20,047 nucleotides of DNA from QYQL01 sp041674265 (GTDB lineage: Bacteria; Verrucomicrobiota; Verrucomicrobiia; Chthoniobacterales; Terrimicrobiaceae). Below are positions 1-7,616 of the stretch, in pieces; position 1 is the first letter of the stretch, and every line of letters starts with the position of its first letter. The stretch covers positions 1-20,047 of the forward strand of contig JBAYWC010000049.1 in the NCBI GenBank assembly GCA_041674265.1. The letters are read 5' to 3'. Under the pieces are notes generated by a model. The model was not told the DNA's origin and did no database searches. It worked only from the letters and a program-made list of their open reading frames with translations. The position numbers and the translations under genes were made by a program.

Positions 1-111
1 GAGAGCGCCGGGAGGCAGGGAGCGGCGAAAGTCCGCCGCCAAAAACGAGCTGTTCGTAGCCGAGAAGCTTTACTGAACTTCGTTTTCCGAAATAGGTTGG
101 CATCGCCAATG

Positions 112-792
112 CTATTGGTTGGCGCGTGGGTTCATGCATCCGGCTTCGCTGAGAAGCGTCCGGATCCGCGCCGCGATTTCAGCGGGGGACCTGGAGGCGT
201 CGAGGACATGGATGCGGTGGGTTTCGCGGGCGGCGAGTTCGAGGTACCCGCGGCGGACGGCTTTGAAAAAATCCTCGGATTCGCGTTCGATCCGGTCCGC
301 ATCCTGGTTGCGCCCCCCCATGCGGGCGAGAGCCGTGGCCCGGTCGAGATCGAGGAGGAATGTCATGTCGGGGAGGCAGACGCCGACGGCGAAGGCGTTG
401 ATCCGGGCGGTCACTTCCGGGGGGATCTTCCGGGCAACGCCCTGATAGACGGTCGTCGAATCGAGAAACCTGTCGGAGATCACGATGCGCCCCGCAGACA
501 ACGCGGGGCGGATCACTTCCCGGACGAGCTGGGCCCGGCTGGCGGCGAAGAGAAGGAGTTCGGCCTCGGAAGTCAGCGCCTCCCCCTCGGGGGCATGCTG
601 GAGGAGGTGGCGGATCACCTCGCCGGAGGGCGTTCCACCGGGCTCGCGCACCAGCAGCGGGTCCCGTCCCCGGGACCGCAGGGTTTCCGCAAGGAGGCGG
701 ATCTGGGTGGATTTCCCACAACCCTCCGAGCCTTCGAATGTGAGGAAAAGTCCTTTGCTGGCAGTGCTTGTTTCCATCGGGCGACCGTTCAT
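112..792 (-). CDS. tmk: Thymidylate kinase (dTMP kinase)
   Basis: Phosphorylates dTMP to dTDP with ATP in the cytoplasm, the step before dTTP in DNA precursor synthesis. The 226-residue reading has the P-loop G21-SEGCGKS-28, the dTMP-site RxPGGTPxGE stretch (49-58), the SDRF motif (106-109) and an arginine-rich LID with ADRIE near 155-169. These are in family order and close to the usual 205-215 residues. The P-loop lacks the arginine of yeast/human enzymes and the LID carries arginines, as in the bacterial (E. coli-like) type. The start at 792 has an AGGA 4 nt upstream. The internal ATG at 777 (221 aa) is a real alternative. It is divergent from the dehydrogenase gene with only 21 bp between, so the promoters must overlap or lie inside the opposing gene. 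The stop is TAG at 112-114. Identity is nearly certain; the exact start is not. Confidence 0.95.
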   Translation of the reverse strand: MNGRPMETSTASKGLFLTFEGSEGCGKSTQIRLLAETLRSRGRDPLLVREPGGTPSGEVIRHLLQHAPEGEALTSEAELLLFAASRAQLVREVIRPALSAGRIVISDRFLDSTTVYQGVARKIPPEVTARINAFAVGVCLPDMTFLLDLDRATALARMGGRNQDADRIERESEDFFKAVRRGYLELAARETHRIHVLDASRSPAEIAARIRTLLSEAGCMNPRANQ

Positions 793-813
793 ACTGTCCT
801 GCCAATCACTTTC

Positions 814-1851
814 ATGGAAAGCAGGAAAATTTGTTTCGTGGCCACCGAGCCGGAGGAGGAGGAATTTTTCTCGGAGAAGTTCGAGGGCTTCGACGTTTCC
901 TTCCAGCCCGGGCTGCGCGAGGTGCCGGACGATGTCGAGATCGTCTCGATTTTCATCACCGAGCGGATCGACGAGGCCTTTCTGGACAGCCATCCCGCCC
1001 TGCGGATGATCGCCACCCGCTCGATGGGAGCCGACCACATCGACCTGGCGGCCTGCGCGAAGCGGCAGATCGCAGTCACCCATGTCAGCGGCTATGGTGA
1101 AAACACCGTGGCCGAACACACCTTCGCCCTCATGCTCGCCCTCTCGCGACGGATCCGCGAATCCACCGAGGCCGCGCTCGCCGGAAAATTCACCCACGAG
1201 AAATTCCGCGGCATGGACCTTCGGGGGAGCACGCTGGGAGTTGTCGGCGCGGGCCGTGTCGGGCTGCACGTGATCCGCATCGCCGGGGCATTCGGCATGA
1301 AAGTCCTTGCCTATGACGCGGCCCCGAACCCGATCCACACCGAGCTCCTGGACTTCCGGTACACCTCTTTCGAACACCTCGTCCGCGAGTCCCATGTGAT
1401 CACCCTGCACATTCCGCTCAACCAGGAAACCCACCACATCCTCAACCGGGAAACCCTGTCCCGCTGCCGCCCTGGCGTGTTGATCGTGAACACCGCCCGC
1501 GGGCGCCTCATCGATTCCGAGGCGCTCATCGAGGCCCTCGACAGCGGGCAGGTCGGCGGAGCCGGGCTCGATGTCATCGAGGAGGAGGGCGTTTTCCACG
1601 GAGGGGCAACCGCCCTGCTGGGCGCGCAGATCGCCGACCGGGTGCGGGGTTCCGGCGGGGACAACGACCGCATCTCGATGCCTGTCGGCCGGATGAAAGA
1701 GATCTCCCGCTACATCTCCAGCAACGCCCTGCTCCGGAGGCCGCAGGTGGTTTTCACTCCGCACAATGCCTACAACAGCATCGAGTCGCGGGAATTCATC
1801 AGCAACACCACCTCGGAAAACATTCTCAACCACCTCGCGCAAAACCCATGA
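814..1851 (+). CDS. D-2-hydroxyacid dehydrogenase, NAD-dependent (D-lactate dehydrogenase-like)
   Basis: Predicted cytoplasmic NAD(H)-dependent enzyme interconverting a 2-keto acid and its D-2-hydroxy acid. The 345-residue protein has the RSxGxDHID substrate-loop motif near 68-76, the Rossmann glycine motif G145-AGRVG-150, NTARG with the catalytic arginine at 229, DVIEEE with the acid near 256, and TPHNAYN with the catalytic histidine at 317. The TPHNAYNS ending is like the D-lactate dehydrogenase branch more than phosphoglycerate dehydrogenase, but substrate cannot be read from sequence. About 60 residues separate the acid from the histidine, roughly twice the E. coli LdhA spacing, because of a polar insert (about 258-312). 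The ATG at 814 is chosen because the conserved N-terminal strand begins immediately after it and anything further upstream would overlap tmk. There is no clear Shine-Dalgarno. The gene overlaps the EVE-domain gene by 4 bp (ATGA). Confidence 0.9.
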   Translation: MESRKICFVATEPEEEEFFSEKFEGFDVSFQPGLREVPDDVEIVSIFITERIDEAFLDSHPALRMIATRSMGADHIDLAACAKRQIAVTHVSGYGENTVAEHTFALMLALSRRIRESTEAALAGKFTHEKFRGMDLRGSTLGVVGAGRVGLHVIRIAGAFGMKVLAYDAAPNPIHTELLDFRYTSFEHLVRESHVITLHIPLNQETHHILNRETLSRCRPGVLIVNTARGRLIDSEALIEALDSGQVGGAGLDVIEEEGVFHGGATALLGAQIADRVRGSGGDNDRISMPVGRMKEISRYISSNALLRRPQVVFTPHNAYNSIESREFISNTTSENILNHLAQNP

Positions 1852-2255
1852 ACCACTGGCTCGTGAAGCAGGAACCCACGGCGTATTCTTGGGAAGATTT
1901 TGTGCGCGATGGAAAAACCGCCTGGACGGGGGTGAGAAATTTCCAGGCCCGCATCCACCTGCGGGCCATGAAAAAAGGCGACCGGGTGCTCTTCTACCAC
2001 AGCGTCGTCGACAAATCCGTCACGGGCATCGCCGAGGTCGTCCGATCCGCCTATCCGGACCCCACCGCGACCGAAGGCGACTGGTCCTGTGTGGATTTGA
2101 AACCCCATTCGCCGCTGAAGTCCCCCGTGACACTCGCGCAGATCAAAGCGGACCCCGGGCTGGCCGGCATCGGATTGCTCCGCCAGTCGCGCCTCAGCGT
2201 GATGCCGCTCACCGGGCAACAATTCCAAAACATCATAAATCTTTCGAAAGTCTGA
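1848..2255 (+). CDS. EVE domain protein (THYN1-like)
   Basis: A single-domain 135-residue protein of the EVE (PUA-like) family, a fold associated with recognition of modified bases in DNA or RNA. Its target here is unknown. Family landmarks are visible along its whole length: WLVKQEP (4-10), the WTGVRNFQARIHLRAM stretch (26-41), GDRVLFYHS (44-52), GIAEVVRSAYPDPTA (60-74), a W-x-x-VDLK strand, and LLRQSRLSVMPLT near the C-terminus. Length is typical for a stand-alone EVE protein. The start codon overlaps the dehydrogenase stop in an ATGA, so the two are probably translationally coupled. The stop is TGA at 2253-2255. The function of the pair is unclear: nothing links the dehydrogenase reaction to base recognition beyond co-transcription. 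Confidence 0.92.
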   Translation: MNHWLVKQEPTAYSWEDFVRDGKTAWTGVRNFQARIHLRAMKKGDRVLFYHSVVDKSVTGIAEVVRSAYPDPTATEGDWSCVDLKPHSPLKSPVTLAQIKADPGLAGIGLLRQSRLSVMPLTGQQFQNIINLSKV

Positions 2256-2303
2256 TTTTCCGCTGGAAGCCGGTGGAGGTTCGCGCGAGATTGGCCCTGC
2301 AGT

Positions 2304-3116
2304 ATGCCTGAACCTCACTTTGCTGTTGCTGCCACTTTCTCTCCGCGATTCCATGCGGTGATTGCGGAAGCCGACCGTATTGCCCGGAAGTTCGGCGCCC
2401 GGCTCAGCGTCCTCCATGCGGGGGAACGATCCGATGAAAAAGTCGGGAAATTCCACGACGCATTCGGGGAACTCGGCCGCGAGGAAGTCGATATTTACTG
2501 GTGCGAGGGGCCCACCCCGGCTGAGGCGCTGGTCGACGCGGCCGCAAGCGAATATTTCGATCTCGTCATCGCCGGCGCGATGGACCGGACGAATGACATC
2601 CGGAATTTCACGGGCGATGTGGTGCGCGAGCTTCTCCAGCGCGCGCCGTGCGACCTTCTCCTGATCCCCTGCCCTGCCATGGCAATCTCCGGCGGGAAGA
2701 CCACGGCCTGCCTGATGACCGAAGCCCACCGTCCGCGCTGGCAGTTCGCGAGGGCGGCCCTGGCTTCCATAGGGCCCACAAGCATTTCCATCCTTGCCGC
2801 CGACAGTCCGTTCGCCCATGCGCGGGATGCGGCGCTTGGGCACGAGGAGGATCGCTCGGCGCTCGACCACCTCTGCGAGGCCCTGGAAGAGATTGCCCCG
2901 GAGGTGGATTTGCGCACCGTGGAGTCGAACACGGGATTCACGCTTTGCGACATCGTCCAGGAAACCGCCCCGGATTTTTTGCTCGTGGAAGCGGAATGGA
3001 AAAACCGCAGAAGGGTCCTGCCCCCGCACCTGGACTGGTTGAACCAGGTGATTCCGGCGCGCCTGTTCCTGCTGGGAAAGCCACCCCGGCAGGACTCGGA
3101 ATTCGTGGAGCTATAG
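2304..3116 (+). CDS. Tandem universal stress protein-like protein (degenerate ATP motifs)
   Basis: A 270-residue protein that reads as two UspA-like domains (about 5-128 and 133-260). The first ends in the family's hallmark AP-C-D-LLLIPCP strand preceded by a glycine-loop region. In UspA proteins that bind ATP this loop is G-x2-G-x9-G-(S/T). Here the second glycine is Asp and the final Ser/Thr is Asp. The second domain has no glycine loop at all, with a Lys-Asn-Arg-Arg-Arg patch in its place. I therefore expect a non-nucleotide-binding USP relative, though this is untested. The ATG at 2304 is the only sensible start, 48 bp after the EVE stop. A GGAGG 25 nt upstream is too far to be a usual ribosome site. 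The C-terminus overlaps the convergent FabZ gene by 6 bp. Confidence 0.7.
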   Translation: MPEPHFAVAATFSPRFHAVIAEADRIARKFGARLSVLHAGERSDEKVGKFHDAFGELGREEVDIYWCEGPTPAEALVDAAASEYFDLVIAGAMDRTNDIRNFTGDVVRELLQRAPCDLLLIPCPAMAISGGKTTACLMTEAHRPRWQFARAALASIGPTSISILAADSPFAHARDAALGHEEDRSALDHLCEALEEIAPEVDLRTVESNTGFTLCDIVQETAPDFLLVEAEWKNRRRVLPPHLDWLNQVIPARLFLLGKPPRQDSEFVEL

Positions 3117-3119
3117 CTC
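3108..3119. repeat. 12-bp perfect palindrome shared by two convergent stop regions
   Basis: GAGCTATAGCTC is its own reverse complement. Read on either strand it gives GAG CTA TAG, so both the universal-stress gene (plus) and the FabZ gene (minus) end in Glu-Leu-stop using the same bases. It overlaps the two coding ends by 6 bp. It is too short and AT-poor to be a convincing intrinsic terminator. Confidence 0.85.
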
Positions 3120-3527
3120 GTTCAGCACGATTTTCCCCTCGGCAACGATCCGGCCATCCACATCCGCGGAGACGGAAAACTGGAAGAGCCCGCCCAGCGA
3201 GCCGGTTTTCGTTGCCCGCAGGGTGATCGTTTCCCCGGGTTTTGCCGGGGAGGGAAACTTCATCGCCCGGATCGCCGAAAGCAGGAAGCCTTTTTCCGAG
3301 GACCCGGCAATCCCGGCCACCTGGGCCAAGGCCTCGGCCAGGATGACGCCCGGCACGATCGGGTTTCCCGGGAAATGCCCGGCGAACATCGGGGTTTCCC
3401 TTGCAAATGTCTTCTCCCCGACGGCTTCGCTGCCCGGGATATGATGCCTCACGCGGTCCACGAACAAAAACGGCTCGCGATGCGGAAGACCATGCGCAAT
3501 GGGATCGGTCACGGAAGAGGGGGACAC
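3111..3527 (-). CDS. fabZ: 3-hydroxyacyl-ACP dehydratase, FabZ-type hotdog protein
   Basis: Predicted cytoplasmic dehydratase removing water from 3-hydroxyacyl-ACP in type II fatty acid synthesis. From the GTG at 3527 the protein is 138 residues. It has LPHREPFLFVDRV (14-26), GHFPGNPIVPG with the catalytic His51, and ILAEALAQ with the catalytic Glu65; the 14-residue His-Glu spacing equals that of E. coli FabZ (His54/Glu68). No ATG is available close to the conserved N-terminus. The in-frame ATG codons further upstream would add an arginine-rich, non-family extension, so a GTG start is preferred, either 3527 or 3512 (133 aa). Neither has a good Shine-Dalgarno. It stands alone rather than in an lpx/fab cluster, so a role as an auxiliary hotdog dehydratase is also possible. 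It is divergent from the moxR operon across a 194-bp gap in which I see no clear promoter. Confidence 0.85.
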   Translation of the reverse strand: MSPSSVTDPIAHGLPHREPFLFVDRVRHHIPGSEAVGEKTFARETPMFAGHFPGNPIVPGVILAEALAQVAGIAGSSEKGFLLSAIRAMKFPSPAKPGETITLRATKTGSLGGLFQFSVSADVDGRIVAEGKIVLNEL

Positions 3528-3721
3528 ATTGAACGTCCGCCGGCGCTTTGGCAATCCCCTTCCCCGATGGAATTGGGCGCGCGAATCACGGGTTCCCCGT
3601 TTCCGGTCCCGGGTCAACCGGCGGGCCGGGCGGCACATTTTTCGCCGCAGGCATGGAAATACCTCGCCAAAGAGGGCCAAGGACGGCTTGCATGAGGGCG
3701 CTGGCAACTCTTGATTTTGGC

Positions 3722-4708
3722 ATGACAATCGACACGGAAAAATGGAACGAGCTTCAGCGGCATGTGGCCCGGCTGAAGCGGGAAATCTCAAAGGTCATCG
3801 TCGGACAGGCGGACACCGTCGAAATGATGTTGGCCGCGCTTTTCAGCCGGGGGCACTGCCTCATCGTGGGGGTTCCGGGGCTTGGCAAAACCCTGCTCGT
3901 GCGCACGTTCGGGCGCGTGCTCGGGCTGAGTTTCCACCGCATCCAATTCACGCCGGACCTCATGCCGACCGATATCGTGGGCAGCGAGATCCTCCAGGCG
4001 GCGGATGGCGGTGTCCGGCGCTTCGAATTTTCCGAAGGCCCGATTTTCGCGAACCTCCTGCTCGCCGACGAGATCAATCGCACGCCGCCGAAGACCCAGT
4101 CCGCGCTGCTCGAAGCGATGCAGGAACGGCAGGTGACCGTGGCCGGAGTGACCCGGACATTGCAGGAGCCGTTCACGGTCTTCGCCACGCAGAACCCGAT
4201 CGAGCACGAAGGCACGTATCCGCTGCCCGAGGCGCAGCTCGACCGGTTTTTCTTTCACATCAATGTGGACTATCCCTCAATGGACGATGAACGCGCCATC
4301 GTGCTCCACTCCGGAACCCCCTCCGCCGACGGGCCGGAAGAAGTGCTCACGCGAGGGCAGGTCCTGGAAATGCAGGATGCGGTGACCGAGATCCCGATGC
4401 CGGATCACGCCGTGGATTTCATCCTCCGTCTGGTCCAGTCCACCCGTCCGCATTCCGCGCTGGCCGACGATCATGTGAAGCGTCTTGTCGCATGGGGAGC
4501 CGGCCCGCGCGCCTCGCAAACCCTCCACTTGGCCGCCAAGGCGCTCGCCTTGCTGCGCGGCCGCACCTCGGCTTCGGTACAGGAGGTGCGCGATGCCGCC
4601 CTGCCGGTCCTTCGTCACCGGGTGATCCCGAATTACAACGCCACCGGCGAAGGAGTGACGTCCGACGACATCATCCGCCACCTGCTCTCCACGCAGAAAG
4701 TGGCCTGA
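3722..4708 (+). CDS. MoxR family AAA+ ATPase
   Basis: First gene of a seven-gene operon. MoxR ATPases act as chaperone-like machines that work with vWA-domain proteins encoded beside them. The 328-residue protein has Walker A GVPGLGKT (50-57), Walker B LLADEINR, the PPKTQSALLEAMQERQVT segment, sensor-1 region TQNPIEHEGTYPLPEAQLDRFF and a C-terminal lid. All are intact and of family length. Start 3722 puts VIVGQ about 25 residues in, as in homologues. The alternative ATG at 3692 adds ten residues and has a better ribosome site (AAGGA at 3679-3683, 8 nt upstream), so the start is uncertain. The next gene begins 20 nt after this stop. The downstream vWA-bearing partners (DUF58, BatA-like and a second membrane vWA protein) fit a classic MoxR-DUF58-vWA module. 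Confidence 0.93.
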   Translation: MTIDTEKWNELQRHVARLKREISKVIVGQADTVEMMLAALFSRGHCLIVGVPGLGKTLLVRTFGRVLGLSFHRIQFTPDLMPTDIVGSEILQAADGGVRRFEFSEGPIFANLLLADEINRTPPKTQSALLEAMQERQVTVAGVTRTLQEPFTVFATQNPIEHEGTYPLPEAQLDRFFFHINVDYPSMDDERAIVLHSGTPSADGPEEVLTRGQVLEMQDAVTEIPMPDHAVDFILRLVQSTRPHSALADDHVKRLVAWGAGPRASQTLHLAAKALALLRGRTSASVQEVRDAALPVLRHRVIPNYNATGEGVTSDDIIRHLLSTQKVA

Positions 4709-4728
4709 GCGATCCTCCTGTCCGGCAC

Positions 4729-5622
4729 GTGAAAACGCCAGGCACCACGGCCTTCAAATTCCTCAAGCCCGAGGACATGCGCCGCGCGGCGTCCTACGAG
4801 TTCGCCCCGAAGGCGCTGGTCGAGGGCTATTTCAGCGGACGGCACCGCTCGAACGACCGGGGGGCATCGACCGAGTTCCGCGATTACCGGCAATACGCGG
4901 CGGGGGACGATCCGCGCCGTGTGGATTGGCGGGTGTTCGCCCGCTCGGACCGCCTGTATCTGCGGAATTTTCACCAGGAGACGAGCATGAATTGCTATGT
5001 GCTGCTCGACAGCAGCGGCTCGATGGGGTTCGGGGAAAATCCCAGCAAATTCGATTACGCTTCGTTCTTCGCCGCCGCGCTGTGCTACCTCGTGATCCGC
5101 GGGAAGGATCGCGTCTCGCTCTGCACGTTCGACGAGGGCGTGCGCTTCTTTGCCCCGCTGGGCAGCACGTCCGGCCACCTCCACCGCATCCTCCATGAGC
5201 TGGAAGACAACCGTCCCGGAAAGCCGACCTCGCTCTCCGCGACATTGAAAAAAATCTTCCCCCTTTTCCGGCAGCGGGGCTCCCTGGTGATCCTCTCGGA
5301 CTTCCTGGATGATCCGGGAGCGATCTTCGAGGCGCTCGCGACCTATTTGCACCGGGGGTTCCGCATTTATCTTTTCCATATCGCCGCCCCGGAGGAGCTG
5401 GAACTTCAGGACCGCGGCCTGGTCTCTTTTCTCGATCTGGAAACACGGCGACGGGTCGTCACACACACGCGCGACCTCAAACGGAGCTACGGCGAGGCCA
5501 TGCAGGCCCATTTCCGCAACCTGCGCACCCTCGCGCGCCAGCGCCAGATCCACCACCAGCTCGCCCGGACGGATACACATTATTTTCAGTTGTTGGACGT
5601 TCTGGCCAATCGTCCCCGATGA
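4729..5622 (+). CDS. DUF58 domain protein (vWA-like)
   Basis: The usual companion of MoxR ATPases; a cytoplasmic, probably membrane-associated adaptor whose exact role is not known. The 297-residue protein shows the DUF58 signature at 49-81 (EFRDYRQYAAGDD, then RRVDWRVFAR and RLYLRNF), then a vWA-like core starting with VLLDSSGSM. There the metal-site motif D94-SSGS-98 is intact. There is no membrane segment. The GTG at 4729 is selected as the first start after the moxR stop that keeps the family N-terminus (FLKPEDMRRAASYEF). An ATG at codon 17 is the alternative. There is no strong Shine-Dalgarno. It overlaps the BatA-type gene by 4 bp (ATGA at 5619-5622), which suggests coupled translation. 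Confidence 0.92.
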   Translation: MKTPGTTAFKFLKPEDMRRAASYEFAPKALVEGYFSGRHRSNDRGASTEFRDYRQYAAGDDPRRVDWRVFARSDRLYLRNFHQETSMNCYVLLDSSGSMGFGENPSKFDYASFFAAALCYLVIRGKDRVSLCTFDEGVRFFAPLGSTSGHLHRILHELEDNRPGKPTSLSATLKKIFPLFRQRGSLVILSDFLDDPGAIFEALATYLHRGFRIYLFHIAAPEELELQDRGLVSFLDLETRRRVVTHTRDLKRSYGEAMQAHFRNLRTLARQRQIHHQLARTDTHYFQLLDVLANRPR

Positions 5623-7616
5623 ATCTGACCCTGGCGAACCCCTCGCTTCTGCCCCTCGCGGCCCTGGTGACCGTTCCGGTGTTGATTCACCTTTTTGCCC
5701 GCGCCCGGCCGCGATCCGTGCCCTTCAGCTCCATCCGGTTCATCGAGTCGATCGTCCGCAAGACGGCGCGCATCCGGCAACCCCGCTCGTGGCTGATCCT
5801 GCTGCTGCGAACGCTTCTTTTTGCGGGCCTGATCGGGATCTTTTTGAAACCGCTTCTCCTCGCGCCAAATCCGCTGGCCGGAGAGGGCGAACGCAAGAAT
5901 GTGATCCTCCTCATCGATGCGTCGGCCTCCATGTCCGCGGTCGAGGGTTCGCGCACGCGCTTCGCGGCCGCCTGCGCCCGAGCCTCGGAGATCGTGGCCG
6001 GCCTCGGATCGGGCGACCTGGCGAACATCGTGTGGGTGCGCGGAGGCTCCGTGCCGGAGTTCCCCAACCTTGCGGTGAACAAAAGCGCGCTCCAACAGGC
6101 TCTGCAGTCGGCGCGGGTGTCGCTCGAAACCGCCGATCTGCCGGGCGCATTCAGCCGGGCCGAGGCTCTGCTGCGAGGGACCAGGGGCGCGCGCGAGATC
6201 CATGTCCTCTCCGATTTTCAGGCGGCGAACTGGAAGGGGTTTTCTCTGCCGGATCTTCCCGGGACACGGCTCGTTCTCATCGCGGCGGGATCGCGGGAAG
6301 TCGCCAACCAGGCGCTGATCGAGATCCTTCCCTCTTCGCACAAGGTGCTGGTGGGCGAGGATGTCGAACTGACCGCGAGGGTGGCGAATTATTCCAGCCA
6401 GCCCGTGTTGCGCCGGGTGTTCCTGCGTGCCGGCGAGATGACTCAGAGCCGGGATGTGCGCCTGCCCCCGTGGAACGAGGGCAGCGTCACTTTCGCCTGC
6501 CGGTTCGCGAAACCGGGGGAGCAGGCGATGGAGTTCACGCTCGATGAAGATGATTTTCCCTCCGACAACACGCGCCGCCTCGTCCTCGATGTCCGGCCGC
6601 ACCTTTCGGTCGGCATCGCCGGGACGGATCAGGAGACCGCGAGGCGCTGGGCGCGGGCGTTGGAAAGCGTGGACTGGATTCTTGTCACACCGGTCGAGCC
6701 GGGCGAACCGCCGGACACCGATGTCCTGATGCTCGCGGGTTGGGACGGGGCGAACCGGAAGGCCCTCCAAACTTTTCTCGCCGAGGGGGGCAGCGTGATC
6801 TGCGCGCCGGCGGCGGGCCTGCCTTTGGGCGATGTGCTCGCTCTCGCCGGCCGGGAGGCGGCGGGCGATGCGGTCTTCCGGACATCTTCCCTGCAAGGGA
6901 CGATGGGCCTCCGCGTGGCCAATCCCGGACATCCCGTTTTCGCTCTGTTCGGCGGCGGCGATGCGGGCAACCCCGCGGGCGGAAAATTTTCCGAACGTCT
7001 GGAACTGTCCCCGGGGTCGTGGCCCGACGAAGGAACCCTGCTCGCCTATCAGGATGGCGTCCCGGCCGTGGCGGAATGGGGCCGGGTGATTTTATGGAAT
7101 GTGTCGCTGGAAAAAAGCGAACCCCGTTGGGCGGAGCGGGCCGAATTCGTTCCTTTCCTCGCCGAGTTGGTCTTGTCCGGCCGGCGGGGCCCGTCGGCAA
7201 TGGCGGGCGGGGATTTTCCGTCGGGCTCAAAAATCTCGAGAGACTTTCCCGGCGACACCCTCGATGAAGAGGTGGCCATCACGAGCCCGCCCGGCGAGAT
7301 CGCGGTCGGGCGCGCCGGCGCGGGCTCTCCGGTTTTCCGCTCAAAGTCGCCTCTGGGTCCTGGCCTTTACGAATGGCTCGTTCATGGCTCGTCCGCAGGC
7401 TACTCGACGGTGAACTTTCCCGCGGCGGAATCCGACCTTCGCGCGCAGGACCTCCCGGCAATGGCGGGACCGGAGGTCATGACGCTGGCGGCGAACGAGA
7501 GCGTCTCGTCGTTGCGCAAGGGCATTCCGCTTTGGCCCTGGCTGCTGGGGTTCGCCTGCCTCTGCCTTCTCGCCGAGTCGCTCGTCGTCTGGAAAGCCCG
7601 CTCCGCCGCCCCATGA
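5619..7616 (+). CDS. BatA-type membrane protein with vWA and GATase-like domains
   Basis: A 665-residue inner-membrane protein. The N-terminus is the two-helix BatA anchor: LANPSLLPL then a helix at about 5-26, the RARPRSVPFSS linker, and a second helix at 57-80. A vWA domain follows with the metal-site motif D100-ASAS-104 (about 95-230), then an Ig-like strand-rich stretch (about 240-320). Next is a segment resembling the class I glutamine-amidotransferase-like/DUF4350 fold around VLMLAGWDG, and finally a C-terminal helix (about 638-658) with a short basic tail. The soluble bulk should lie in one compartment, probably periplasmic, as in Bat proteins, but topology is inferred. Substrate or partner are unknown. 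MoxR-driven remodelling of this vWA protein is the obvious hypothesis. It overlaps its neighbours by 4 bp at both ends. Confidence 0.85.
   Translation: MNLTLANPSLLPLAALVTVPVLIHLFARARPRSVPFSSIRFIESIVRKTARIRQPRSWLILLLRTLLFAGLIGIFLKPLLLAPNPLAGEGERKNVILLIDASASMSAVEGSRTRFAAACARASEIVAGLGSGDLANIVWVRGGSVPEFPNLAVNKSALQQALQSARVSLETADLPGAFSRAEALLRGTRGAREIHVLSDFQAANWKGFSLPDLPGTRLVLIAAGSREVANQALIEILPSSHKVLVGEDVELTARVANYSSQPVLRRVFLRAGEMTQSRDVRLPPWNEGSVTFACRFAKPGEQAMEFTLDEDDFPSDNTRRLVLDVRPHLSVGIAGTDQETARRWARALESVDWILVTPVEPGEPPDTDVLMLAGWDGANRKALQTFLAEGGSVICAPAAGLPLGDVLALAGREAAGDAVFRTSSLQGTMGLRVANPGHPVFALFGGGDAGNPAGGKFSERLELSPGSWPDEGTLLAYQDGVPAVAEWGRVILWNVSLEKSEPRWAERAEFVPFLAELVLSGRRGPSAMAGGDFPSGSKISRDFPGDTLDEEVAITSPPGEIAVGRAGAGSPVFRSKSPLGPGLYEWLVHGSSAGYSTVNFPAAESDLRAQDLPAMAGPEVMTLAANESVSSLRKGIPLWPWLLGFACLCLLAESLVVWKARSAAP

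Noticed and set aside
1..103. Minus-strand open frame from an ATG at 103 running off the left edge (starts MPTYFGKRSS)
   Set aside because: Only 34 codons are visible, there is no ribosome site, no recognisable similarity and a second frame is also open; coding status cannot be decided.
97..813. 239-codon in-frame extension upstream of the dehydrogenase start
   Set aside because: It lies wholly over the antisense of tmk; the conserved dehydrogenase N-terminus begins at 814.
3528..3721. Promoters or operators in the gap between the FabZ-type and MoxR genes
   Set aside because: No convincing -35/-10 or -24/-12 pair or inverted repeat was seen; only the AAGGA before the alternative MoxR start is notable.
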